Positions 8,601 to 15,329 of a stretch of 19,428 bases of DNA are shown here, piece after piece. Under the pieces are notes generated by a model. That model was not told the DNA's origin, did not search any database, and saw nothing but the letters and a program-made list of their open reading frames with translations. The DNA comes from UBA8437 sp003445035. Lineage in GTDB: Bacteria; Planctomycetota; Planctomycetia; Planctomycetales; Planctomycetaceae. The DNA lies in assembly GCA_937901285.1 (NCBI GenBank), contig CALCHI010000561.1, forward strand, positions 1-19,428. Direction: 5' to 3'. The stretch's first letter is position 1, and each line of letters opens with the position of its first letter. The position numbers and the translations under genes are program-made.

Positions 8601-8758
8601 GGATAGACCACCCGCACCACGACCTCGTCGGGTCGGTAGTCGGGAAACCGTTCGCGCTGGAGCATCAGCATCGAGGCCACGCCGACGACCAACACGCCGG
8701 CCATCAGCGTGTTCATCGACGGGGTGTTGCGGATGGCCCATGCGACGACCGACCTCAT
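5624..8758 (-). CDS. RND efflux transporter, inner-membrane permease
   Basis: A 1044-residue RND permease of full family length (AcrB/MdtB/CusA-like superfamily). It would drive export across the envelope using the proton gradient. Layout: TM1 at about 13-33, a first periplasmic loop at about 36-335, a TM2-6 bundle at about 342-490, TM7 at about 533-553, a second periplasmic loop at about 560-870, and TM8-12 from about 875 to 1031. The TM4 proton-relay aspartates are present as Asp405 and Asp406 in GIVVDDAIVIAENV. In TM10 the lysine of AcrB appears to be replaced: GIVANDSIVL has Asn942-Asp943 at that place. The ATG overlaps the membrane fusion protein stop as ATGA (8755-8758), so the two are translationally coupled. 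No outer-membrane factor is adjacent. The substrate cannot be inferred; the sequence looks more like the multidrug branch than the metal branch, but I am not sure of this. Confidence 0.95.
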   Translation of the reverse strand: MRSVVAWAIRNTPSMNTLMAGVLVVGVASMLMLQRERFPDYRPDEVVVRVVYPGASPTQTEEGLCLKIEEAIRSIVGVRKLTSLATEGRGTVTAELEPDVDQPQRVVNEIRAAVDSIPSFPEEAERPEVRLRVRFNSVISVAVLAPASLDPANDPVDERQFRDLAETIHDELLELSEVSHIELWQAKPYQIDVEVSEETLQEYGLTHEDVAAALRQGNLDLPGGRIKTTPDEILIRTADKQVTGKRIAGIPLRTNQNGTVVTVGDIANVRDGFVDVDTVAALDDRPVMSIKIRMTADEDMLTIREQVADYVAARAMPPGYDLKTWDDYSKPARNRLDLLSRNGVYGLFLVFGVLSLFLDPRLAFWVALGIPVSVFGTCGVMLAAGATLNIYSMFAFVMALGIVVDDAIVIAENVYAHRLRGRTALEAAIDGTIEVAPAVINSVLTSVITFLPLAYVSGQTGKEIGMMPLGLTAMLLISLAQGLFVLPCHLAHSRLPGLPGDVPGFQQAVQRAIDRFVDRVYTPVLRWTLAHPAVLLAGSISSLLVTAGLFYGGFTPFVAKPKLDWAFLYTYIEYPKGTPTSTIDAATRRLEQTFREVEEEELRGSDGDHPSLVQTRFRSVGYHNQLDNMRGEIYIGFEPGQFFAQKSSREVIAKWRERAGDFPGAERIVFWGINDTAGGRAVELDLLGHDIDEIESVSDQIKQKLASYDGVYDIRDSRGPGKWEMKLSLKPVAESLGVSLDQLARTVRGAYHGVEAMRLQRGRHEVKLMVRYPRHQRRSLHQLDDLHIRTADGSEVPLRELAEVAVERGYDDILRIDQRRAITITADIDQEQANAAEVIADLRGEFLNDLLATHSRVTARWEGQQKETRESVSSLWFGYLLALCGMFALLTLEFRSYIQPLIVLAVIPFGFVGAVGGHLLMDQVLTLNSLFGMVTLSGIVANDSIVLIDFINRRLDAGDSLDHAVMTAGRRRLRPVVLTSITTVAAVLPLMFEHNTQAQELIPMAISVSFGLIVATVWILLLVPAMFTVYARLSGRSGQAVAAP

Positions 8759-10110
8759 GGTGACGGACTCCCCTCGTCAATTTGGCTGGACGATGCACCT
8801 GTCTTGCGGACGCGAACCGTCATGCCGTCGTAGGTCGTTGCCAGGGGCGAGACGACAACGTGGTCGTCGGGGGTCAGCCTGGTTGAATCAGCCCGTATCA
8901 ACACCGAGTCTCGCAGCACTCTCACAACTTCCACGCGGTGGATCACCAGGCGATCGTTACTGACCGACCAGACCTGGCCGTCGGGTCGGAGTGCCTCGGT
9001 GGGAATCTCGATCAACGGCGTCTTCGGGACAACCGGCAACGCGACGGTGACGTACATTCCCCGCATCAAAAGCGACGATCCCGTGGCCGTCTGCGAATCT
9101 CGCCGCCTGTCGACCAAAACTCGACACGGCACTGTCCGTGTTCGCGGGTCGACTCCCTGTCCCCGGAATCGGGTCAATCGGCCCGTCCACCGGTTCGTGG
9201 TGTCCTGGTAGGTGACGGAGACCGCCACATCGGGTACCTCGAACGGGCTGGCGATTTTTCCGGCATCACTGGCCGTTGTCCGGGAGTCTCGCAGCCAGGC
9301 CAGTTCATCGGCCCGCAGTTGACACTCGATCTCGACCACCGCCGCCTCTTCGATCTTCAGCAGGATGTCACCGGGTTGAACAAAATCACCCACCTCGGCC
9401 CCGTCGAGTGTCAGCAAGCCGTCGAAGGGTGCCACGATTCGGGTTCGTGTGATGTCCCTGTTGGTGTGTTGTTGTTGAGCGACCAGGACCTGTCGTTGCG
9501 TTACCAGCTGACGACGGCGGAGCGGCAACAGGTTCTGCTGGTTCTCGAGCTCCCGCAGCGAGTTACGGGCTTCGAGTTCAACTCGCTTGGCACGATCGCG
9601 GTCGGCCAAAGTGTTGACCTTGCGTTCGAGCAGCGATTCAACGCGGGCGAGATCTCTGGAGGCGAGTGCGAGGTCCTCTTCCGCAAGAGCAACCAGTTTC
9701 TGGATGCCGGTGGACTCGGTGGTGAGTTGTTCGAGATCGAGATCGATGCCGGCGAGTTGGCTGGTGATCTTCCGGAGTTCCAGCTCGTAGTCGACCGGGT
9801 CGATTTGCAGCAGAACTGTCCCCTTGGAGACATGTCGCCCGGCTCGCAGGTCGTCAGGGCGGGCGATGACCCGCCCGGTCACTTCGGCCGAAAGGGTCAC
9901 TTCACGACGGGGGACAACCCGGCCGCCGACGCGAATTTCGAACTGCTGCCGGGGAGGCCCCAGCACCCGGGTTCGAACCGGTGGGGGCTTGTCGGCGACC
10001 GGCGACGTTGCGGGACGAACGCCCAGTGTTTGCAGCCAGGTGAATGCGGCAACACCTGCGGCGACAATCAACAGTGGCCCGACGGCCTGCAGGATGGTCT
10101 GGCGGCGCAT
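8755..10110 (-). CDS. RND membrane fusion protein (HlyD/AcrA-type periplasmic adaptor)
   Basis: The periplasmic adaptor that links the RND permease to an outer-membrane channel. Counting from the ATG at 10110 it has 451 residues; a TTG two codons upstream (10116) is an alternative start. A hydrophobic N-terminal segment (about 6-26) anchors or exports it. The order then is: first lipoyl half (about 68-106, with GRVIARPDDLRAG and VLLQIDP), a long alpha-helical hairpin rich in Leu, Glu, Arg and Gln (about 108-220), second lipoyl half (about 224-252, with IVAPFDGLL and GDFVQPGD), a beta-barrel domain (about 256-358), and a membrane-proximal domain to the end. It has no lipobox cysteine. It is coupled to the permease by a four-base ATGA overlap. 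Upstream lies a 210-base gap to the VIT/vWA gene. Confidence 0.92.
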   Translation of the reverse strand: MRRQTILQAVGPLLIVAAGVAAFTWLQTLGVRPATSPVADKPPPVRTRVLGPPRQQFEIRVGGRVVPRREVTLSAEVTGRVIARPDDLRAGRHVSKGTVLLQIDPVDYELELRKITSQLAGIDLDLEQLTTESTGIQKLVALAEEDLALASRDLARVESLLERKVNTLADRDRAKRVELEARNSLRELENQQNLLPLRRRQLVTQRQVLVAQQQHTNRDITRTRIVAPFDGLLTLDGAEVGDFVQPGDILLKIEEAAVVEIECQLRADELAWLRDSRTTASDAGKIASPFEVPDVAVSVTYQDTTNRWTGRLTRFRGQGVDPRTRTVPCRVLVDRRRDSQTATGSSLLMRGMYVTVALPVVPKTPLIEIPTEALRPDGQVWSVSNDRLVIHRVEVVRVLRDSVLIRADSTRLTPDDHVVVSPLATTYDGMTVRVRKTGASSSQIDEGSPSP

Positions 10111-10274
10111 AGGCAACGGGTGTCAGGACTTCCGGGCTGATCGATCACCTTCATTTCATCCTATGAAGAGGCGTCGACTGGGGTCCATTTCCGATGCCGG
10201 GAGAGTGCGCAAGGTGGGGTATTGGCGGGAATCCTGACTGCTGTGCAGGTTGAAACGGTTGATCCGGCAGTGAC

Positions 10275-10320
10275 GGTCCCCGGTTGATGGACGGGGGCCG
10301 CGACTGCCCGACCGACGGGC
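10275..10320 (-). terminator. Tandem hairpins just after the VIT/vWA stop, possible weak terminator
   Basis: Immediately after the minus-strand TAA (10321-10323) there is a perfect 5-bp inverted repeat, GCCCG-5 nt-CGGGC (10306-10320). Eight bases... further on lies an 8-bp stem with one mismatch (10275-10282 with 10292-10299, nine-base loop). There is no T-tract, so this is not a classical intrinsic terminator. It may stop or attenuate transcription, protect the 3' end, or be chance in GC-rich DNA. It sits where the VIT/vWA and efflux transcripts would be separated. Confidence 0.25.
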
Positions 10321-12606
10321 TTACTTGCCTGCCGGAGATTCGATGCGGTACGTCTTGCCGTCGAGGTTGACCAGCACCGGTCCGTTGAACGCCAGGTACT
10401 TGGCAAGCGTGCCGCGGTGGGCGGCGGCCAGGTCGAAGTACTGTCGGCTGTACTGCGTGATCCGGATCGCTCGCTTTTCCTGTTCGGCGGTCACCGTCGA
10501 ATCGCGCCAGAGTCGCTCCTTGAGAAAGAACGACTTCTGGCCGATGTTGCGGACGGTTGGCCTGACCACGTGGGGACTGCCACCGGCGACTGCCCGGTCG
10601 GCTGTGGGGTCCGAGCCGCTGTTGCCAAATCCTCCGGCTGCGAACCCTCCGCCGCCACCTCCAGCCGGCACACTGCTGGCCTTCTGCAGGCGTCCCTTGA
10701 TTCGCCTCTGGACGAATCCGGACTCTCCACTGGCCTGGGCCAACTTGCGGGTGGCCGTCACCCGGGCCCGGTTAGTGTTGTCTCGCGCGGCCAGGTTGAC
10801 GTCCTCGTCGGCCAGGAAAGACGTGTAGGGGGTCATCACGCCGTGAGCGATCGACAGCCGCACCAGTTCGTCGACCAGTTCCTGGTTGGTTCCATTCAGA
10901 TCGAGTTCATCGATGATCTCACCGATTCGTCTCAACGCCCACAGCTTCTCGACGAAGCCGTGTGACTCGTCCCGGGACCGATCGGCCAGCGACGTTGCAA
11001 AGGAAAACGACCTGCGGTCGCCACAGTTTTCGCCGGTCAGTGTCACCTTGACGCGGCCGGATTTTCGGTATCGCCCGACCCAGATCAGCTGCTCGCCACG
11101 GAACAGGTCGGTCAGTTCGCGGGGATAGGCCCTGGTGATCGGCTGGGGATCACCCGCGCGGACCGCCTTGTCGAACTCGAAGTTCACCGCCAGCTTGGTC
11201 AGCAGCGGGGCGCCGATGCGGTCGTAGAGTTTCGAGATCTGCACCTCGATGTCCTCGTTGGGTCGCACGTAGACCGACTGGCCGCGGTGATCGCGAGAGA
11301 GGCGATCGAGCAGTCGGCTGTTGACGTCGAAGCCGACTCCGAAGCTGTACATCCGGGCCCCGACCCGGTTGGCCTTGCGGGCGTTGGCAGCGATCTGCAC
11401 CTCGTTCCGCTCGCCCACCGTTGGCAATCCGTCGGTGAGGAACAGGACGTAGTTGGGTCGCTTCTTGTCGACCAGCATGCCCAGCGCCGTGGTCAGCGCT
11501 CCGGCGATGTTGGTGCTGCCTCCGGCGAACAGGCCGTCGACGAAGCCCAGGGCCGCCTTCTGTGAGCGGTCGTTGACCCGTTGCAACTCCGGGCGAAAAC
11601 TCTCGACCTGCGTGTCGTAGGCCACGATGTTGAACGTGTCCCGGGGTCCGAGTCGGCCCACCAGGTACTTCAGGGCCTCGCGGGCCTGTTCGATCTTCTT
11701 TCCGTTCATGCTGCCCGAGCGGTCGATCACGAAGACAACCGTCTTGGGAACCGCCTTGGCCTTCTTGAGCTTCACTTCCGGACTGGCCAGCAACAGGAAG
11801 TATCCGTCCTGCTTGGGATCGGGGCGATAGCTGACCAGGTTCATCCCGACCAGGCCGTCTTTTGTGCCGTAGAACATTCTCAGGTCGTCGGGCGAGAACA
11901 CGTTCTTGAGAGTCAACTTGCCGTGGGCGTGGTGGTCGTCGGGCCGCTTGATGTCGACGTCGTGCGAGGGGCTGAAGACGGTCTTGATCGGGCTGCTGCT
12001 GTCGATGCGAACCGAGATGTTCAGGGTGTCGATGGGGCGATGGGAATGTTTGACGGTGCCGGTCGGCAGATGAAGATCGACGAGACCATTGTCCTTCTTG
12101 AGCAACTGTGAATAGCGAATCTCGACCCGCCGCCTGGCCCCGGGCGGGATCGGGAAGACACGTGTCTGGAACAGTCCCTGTCCCATGTATTCGAGCAATG
12201 CCGGATCCTGTTGCCGCCTGACGATCGACTCGTAAATCCGTCGGGCCTCGGCTTTCTTCATCAGCCGTCCGGGCAGTTCCTTGCCGTCGACGATCAGTGT
12301 CAGGCGGTCGATGGCGGCGTCCTCGGGCAGAGGAAACAGCAGGCGGGCCTCGAGCGTTCGGGATCCCGTGTTCTGGAAGACCTGTGCAATCTGCACCGAG
12401 GCGATCTGGTCGCGAACCGTTGCGTTGACGTCGACCGAATGGATGCGATACCGGGCCGGGATGGGTCTCGGGATGGGTCTCACCGGCGGTCGCACAATGA
12501 CGTCGCCTTCAACCACGATCACCTGTGCGGCAGCCTGCTGGACGGTCGATCCCGTGATTGCCGCCGCCAGCACGATCAAAGACAATCCGCCGAGTGTCCG
12601 TTGCAT
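10321..12606 (-). CDS. Exported VIT domain / von Willebrand factor A protein
   Basis: A 761-residue protein with a signal peptide (about 1-27, ending near QQAAAQ). Next come a short proline-rich stretch (39-50), a VIT domain (about 52-178, as in inter-alpha-trypsin inhibitor heavy chains), and a von Willebrand A domain (about 287-465). The metal-binding MIDAS site is intact: DRSGS at 295-299, Thr365 in GGSTN, and Asp392 in LTDG. A further mixed domain runs to about 600, then a glycine-rich linker (649-663) and a C-terminal part of about 100 residues. Proteins of this kind bind other proteins at the cell surface in a divalent-metal-dependent way. No LPxTG or sortase signal and no C-terminal transmembrane segment is seen, so its retention is unclear. 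The start is an ATG with GGGGAG (12615-12620) eight bases upstream. It is divergent from the DUF1549/DUF1553 gene and lies upstream of the efflux genes on the same strand. Confidence 0.92.
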   Translation of the reverse strand: MQRTLGGLSLIVLAAAITGSTVQQAAAQVIVVEGDVIVRPPVRPIPRPIPARYRIHSVDVNATVRDQIASVQIAQVFQNTGSRTLEARLLFPLPEDAAIDRLTLIVDGKELPGRLMKKAEARRIYESIVRRQQDPALLEYMGQGLFQTRVFPIPPGARRRVEIRYSQLLKKDNGLVDLHLPTGTVKHSHRPIDTLNISVRIDSSSPIKTVFSPSHDVDIKRPDDHHAHGKLTLKNVFSPDDLRMFYGTKDGLVGMNLVSYRPDPKQDGYFLLLASPEVKLKKAKAVPKTVVFVIDRSGSMNGKKIEQAREALKYLVGRLGPRDTFNIVAYDTQVESFRPELQRVNDRSQKAALGFVDGLFAGGSTNIAGALTTALGMLVDKKRPNYVLFLTDGLPTVGERNEVQIAANARKANRVGARMYSFGVGFDVNSRLLDRLSRDHRGQSVYVRPNEDIEVQISKLYDRIGAPLLTKLAVNFEFDKAVRAGDPQPITRAYPRELTDLFRGEQLIWVGRYRKSGRVKVTLTGENCGDRRSFSFATSLADRSRDESHGFVEKLWALRRIGEIIDELDLNGTNQELVDELVRLSIAHGVMTPYTSFLADEDVNLAARDNTNRARVTATRKLAQASGESGFVQRRIKGRLQKASSVPAGGGGGGFAAGGFGNSGSDPTADRAVAGGSPHVVRPTVRNIGQKSFFLKERLWRDSTVTAEQEKRAIRITQYSRQYFDLAAAHRGTLAKYLAFNGPVLVNLDGKTYRIESPAGK

Positions 12607-12614
12607 GGACCAGT

Positions 12615-12620
12615 CTCCCC
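12615..12620 (-). promoter_or_regulatory. Shine-Dalgarno GGGGAG of the VIT/vWA gene
   Basis: Read on the minus strand, GGGGAG ends eight bases before the ATG at 12606. It supports that start. Confidence 0.6.
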
Positions 12621-12738
12621 GTGTCCGGTTTCGTATTGCGTAAGTGGAATTGGCCCGCCGCGGTTGTTCGACGAGGTCGGCAACGGGTGAGTTCCCGTGG
12701 TGTGGACGGTTTCAGGAAAAAACATCCGTTTTGCGGCC

Positions 12739-12743
12739 GGAGG
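12739..12743 (+). promoter_or_regulatory. Shine-Dalgarno GGAGG that decides the DUF1549/DUF1553 start
   Basis: GGAGG lies eight bases before the ATG at 12752. It makes that start better than an in-frame GTG at 12644. A weaker AGGA precedes an alternative ATG at 12788 by eight bases. Confidence 0.55.
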
Positions 12744-12751
12744 TCGCGCAC

Positions 12752-15325
12752 ATGAACGTCGGCACCGGCGATGTTAGGATGTCGGTCATGGCCTGGAGAC
12801 CGATCAGGATTCTGAAACACCCGGTGGGCGTCCTGTTGGTGATGACCGGTGTCATTGCCGTCGCCGAGGTGGAAGACGAAAGGCCGGATGACGCGGCGCA
12901 GGACCATTGGTCGTTTCGCCAGATCGTGCGATCACATGTGCCGCGGGTGGCCGCGGCTGACTGGTTGCAGACGCCGATCGACGCGTTCGTGCTGTCGAAG
13001 CTCGAATCGGCGGGTCTCCGCCCGTCGCAACCGGCGACTCCCCGGCAACTGGTCCGTCGGATCAGTTACGACCTGGTGGGTCTGCCACCGACGCGTGGCG
13101 ATGTCGAGAGCTTCGAGCGGTCGTGGTCGGTCAATCGAGGGGCCGCGATCGGACAGTTGGTTGATCGGCTGGTGTCGTCGCCGCATCACGGCGAGCGATG
13201 GGGACGTCACTGGCTGGACCTGGCCCGCTACGCCGACTCGAACGGTTTCGAGTTCGACTTCGAACGGCCCAACGCCTGGCACTACCGGGACTGGGTGATC
13301 GACAGTCTCAACGACGACCTCGGTTACGACCAGTTCCTGATGCGACAGATTGCCGGAGACGAACTGGCGCCTCGCGATTTCGGGTCGCGGGTGGCAACCG
13401 GGTTCTGCCGACACGGTCCGACCGTGGGCAACCAGAGCCTCGAGAAGAACCGGTGGGATGAACTCGACGACGTGATCTCGACGACCTCAGAGGTCTTCCT
13501 GGGATTGACGATCGGTTGTGCAAGGTGTCACGACCACAAGTACGACCCGATCACCCAGAGAGACTATTACTCGTTGCTGGCGGTCTTCCGCACGATCAGC
13601 AAGGTCGACGAGTTCGTCGGCAGCGATCAGCAGCGTGCCGAGATCCGTCGGCTGGACGGACGGATCCGGGAGGTGAGGAAACGGGAGAAGAACCTGAAGC
13701 GGACGGCTCGGCCGGGTCGCTGGTCGTCCCGGAACGGGCAGTGGCACCAGTCGCAGATGGTGCCCAATGTGCGGTTGTTGATCGGAGAATCCGGCTGGAC
13801 CGACTACCGCGTGGAAGTGGAGTTCCAGAAGACGGCCGGGACCCGCGAACCATTCAATCACTCGGCTGGAGTCCAGGTCGGCATTCGCGCCACTGACCTG
13901 AAGAATGCCTACTGGCTTCGGCTGGGGGTCTTCGACAACACCGAGCACGAGTTGTCGATCGAGGTGAACGGGGCCGGATTCACGCCGCTGGCTCCGAAGG
14001 TGGCTGGCGACGTCGAGACCGGACGGTGGTACCGCGTGCGGTTGGAGGCTCGTGGGAACCGGTTGCGGGCCTGGCTGGACGACGTGTTGCAGTTCGACCT
14101 GGTCGATCGGCGGCTGCCGGCCGGGCGGGTGGCGCTGGGCAACTGGCTGACCACGACCCGCTGGCGAGGCCTCCGTGTCACCGACCTCGCCGGTCGCGCC
14201 CTGCTGACCGGCTGGCCCGATCTGGACCGGGCGGTTCGTCCTCCCGAGGTCACCGGAGAGACGACGCGGGACAAGTTGAATGCGGAACTGGCGGAACTGG
14301 AGGAGTTGAAAGCGAGGCTGCCGATCGCGATGGGGATCAACGACGGTGGTCGCCGTGAACCACTGAAGACCCACCTGTTCAACCGAGGGGACCACCGCCA
14401 CCCCGGTGCCGTTGTCGAGCCGGCTGTTCCCGCCGTGCTCGCCAAGAAGCTCATCCCGTTTCCGGCCGCTCCCGCCGATGCCAGGTCCACCGGGCGACGC
14501 AGCGTCCTGGCCGCCTGGATGACCCGGCCGGACAACCCGCTGGTGGCGCGGGTGATGGCCAACCGGATCTGGCAGTTTCATTTCGGGCGGGGGCTGGTCG
14601 AGACTCCCAGCGATTTCGGGCTCAACGGGTCCGAGCCGTCCCATCCCGGATTGCTCGACTGGCTGGCGGCGGAACTGGTCCAGTCGGGGTGGAGCCTGAA
14701 GCACATGCACCGTGTGATCATGTCTTCGAGCGTGTACCAGCAATCAAGCGGGAGCGGGGCCAGCCCGCCAGGGCGTCTTTTTGGGGCCTTTCCGCGTCGT
14801 CGGCTCGAAGCTGAACTGATACGCGACGCGATGCTGGCCGCCAGCGGTTCCCTGAACCGGACGATGCACGGCCAGGGCATCCGGCCCAGGATTCACTCCA
14901 GTGTGATTGCCACCAGTACGACCCGGAAGTGGCCACTGGTCCGGCAGGAAACGGCTGAACACTGGCGGCGGAGCGTCTATGTGCACGTGCGTCGCAGCGT
15001 GTTGATGCCGTTGCTGGAGTCGTTTGATGCTCCGCCGACGACCGAGAGTTGCGCCGTGCGGGTGACGACCACGGTGCCGACCCAGGCTCTGCAGTTGCTC
15101 AATGACCGTTTCGCCAATGAACAGTCCCGGCGGATGGCCAATTCGATTCGTGCTGAGACCGATCGAGACGTGGGTCGGCAGGTCGTATCGGCCTTCTGGC
15201 GGTCGCTGTCTCGGGCACCGGATGCGGCCGAACGCCGGGAATGCGTCGAGTTTGTTCGACGCGAGGGGCTCGGAGCATTGTGCCACGTGCTGTTCAACAT
15301 CAACGAGTTCGTCTTCGTGGACTGA
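12752..15325 (+). CDS. Planctomycete DUF1549/DUF1553 (PSCyt2/PSD1) protein with inserted lectin-like domain
   Basis: An 857-residue exported protein of unknown biochemical function, of a family greatly expanded in planctomycetes. From the ATG at 12752 a hydrophobic segment (KHPVGVLLVMTGVIAVA) gives a signal peptide with a long N-region; from 12788 it would be more typical. Domain order: DUF1549 from about residue 70 to 285, with RHWLDLARYADS and the conserved CARCH at 256-260 (a CxxCH haem-type motif); a concanavalin/LamG-like or DUF1080-like beta-sandwich at about 330-475; a short helical linker; and DUF1553 at about 582-850 (MANRIWQFHFGRGLVETPSDFG). The N-terminal PSCyt1 cytochrome domain found in many relatives is absent. 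The DUF1501 gene starts four bases after its stop, as is typical, so the two probably work together at the envelope. Confidence 0.9.
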   Translation: MNVGTGDVRMSVMAWRPIRILKHPVGVLLVMTGVIAVAEVEDERPDDAAQDHWSFRQIVRSHVPRVAAADWLQTPIDAFVLSKLESAGLRPSQPATPRQLVRRISYDLVGLPPTRGDVESFERSWSVNRGAAIGQLVDRLVSSPHHGERWGRHWLDLARYADSNGFEFDFERPNAWHYRDWVIDSLNDDLGYDQFLMRQIAGDELAPRDFGSRVATGFCRHGPTVGNQSLEKNRWDELDDVISTTSEVFLGLTIGCARCHDHKYDPITQRDYYSLLAVFRTISKVDEFVGSDQQRAEIRRLDGRIREVRKREKNLKRTARPGRWSSRNGQWHQSQMVPNVRLLIGESGWTDYRVEVEFQKTAGTREPFNHSAGVQVGIRATDLKNAYWLRLGVFDNTEHELSIEVNGAGFTPLAPKVAGDVETGRWYRVRLEARGNRLRAWLDDVLQFDLVDRRLPAGRVALGNWLTTTRWRGLRVTDLAGRALLTGWPDLDRAVRPPEVTGETTRDKLNAELAELEELKARLPIAMGINDGGRREPLKTHLFNRGDHRHPGAVVEPAVPAVLAKKLIPFPAAPADARSTGRRSVLAAWMTRPDNPLVARVMANRIWQFHFGRGLVETPSDFGLNGSEPSHPGLLDWLAAELVQSGWSLKHMHRVIMSSSVYQQSSGSGASPPGRLFGAFPRRRLEAELIRDAMLAASGSLNRTMHGQGIRPRIHSSVIATSTTRKWPLVRQETAEHWRRSVYVHVRRSVLMPLLESFDAPPTTESCAVRVTTTVPTQALQLLNDRFANEQSRRMANSIRAETDRDVGRQVVSAFWRSLSRAPDAAERRECVEFVRREGLGALCHVLFNINEFVFVD

Positions 15326-15329
15326 CCAG

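Noticed and set aside
8938..10140. A 400-codon plus-strand open frame opposite the membrane fusion protein.
   Set aside because: The minus-strand protein has clear lipoyl, coiled-coil and barrel parts. The plus-strand product has none and mirrors its codons.
12644..12751. A GTG-initiated N-terminal extension of the DUF1549/DUF1553 protein.
   Set aside because: The added residues look like untranslated sequence. A GGAGG well placed for the ATG at 12752 and a later signal peptide argue against it.
13487..14743. A 418-codon minus-strand open frame opposite the DUF1549/DUF1553 gene.
   Set aside because: It is a shadow of the real gene with no recognisable fold or start signal. The plus-strand frame has clear domain motifs.
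15102..15329. An N-terminal extension of the DUF1501 frame overlapping the upstream gene.
   Set aside because: It would overlap the DUF1553 coding region by over 220 bases and bury the twin-arginine signal inside the protein. The GTG at 15330 fits the family.
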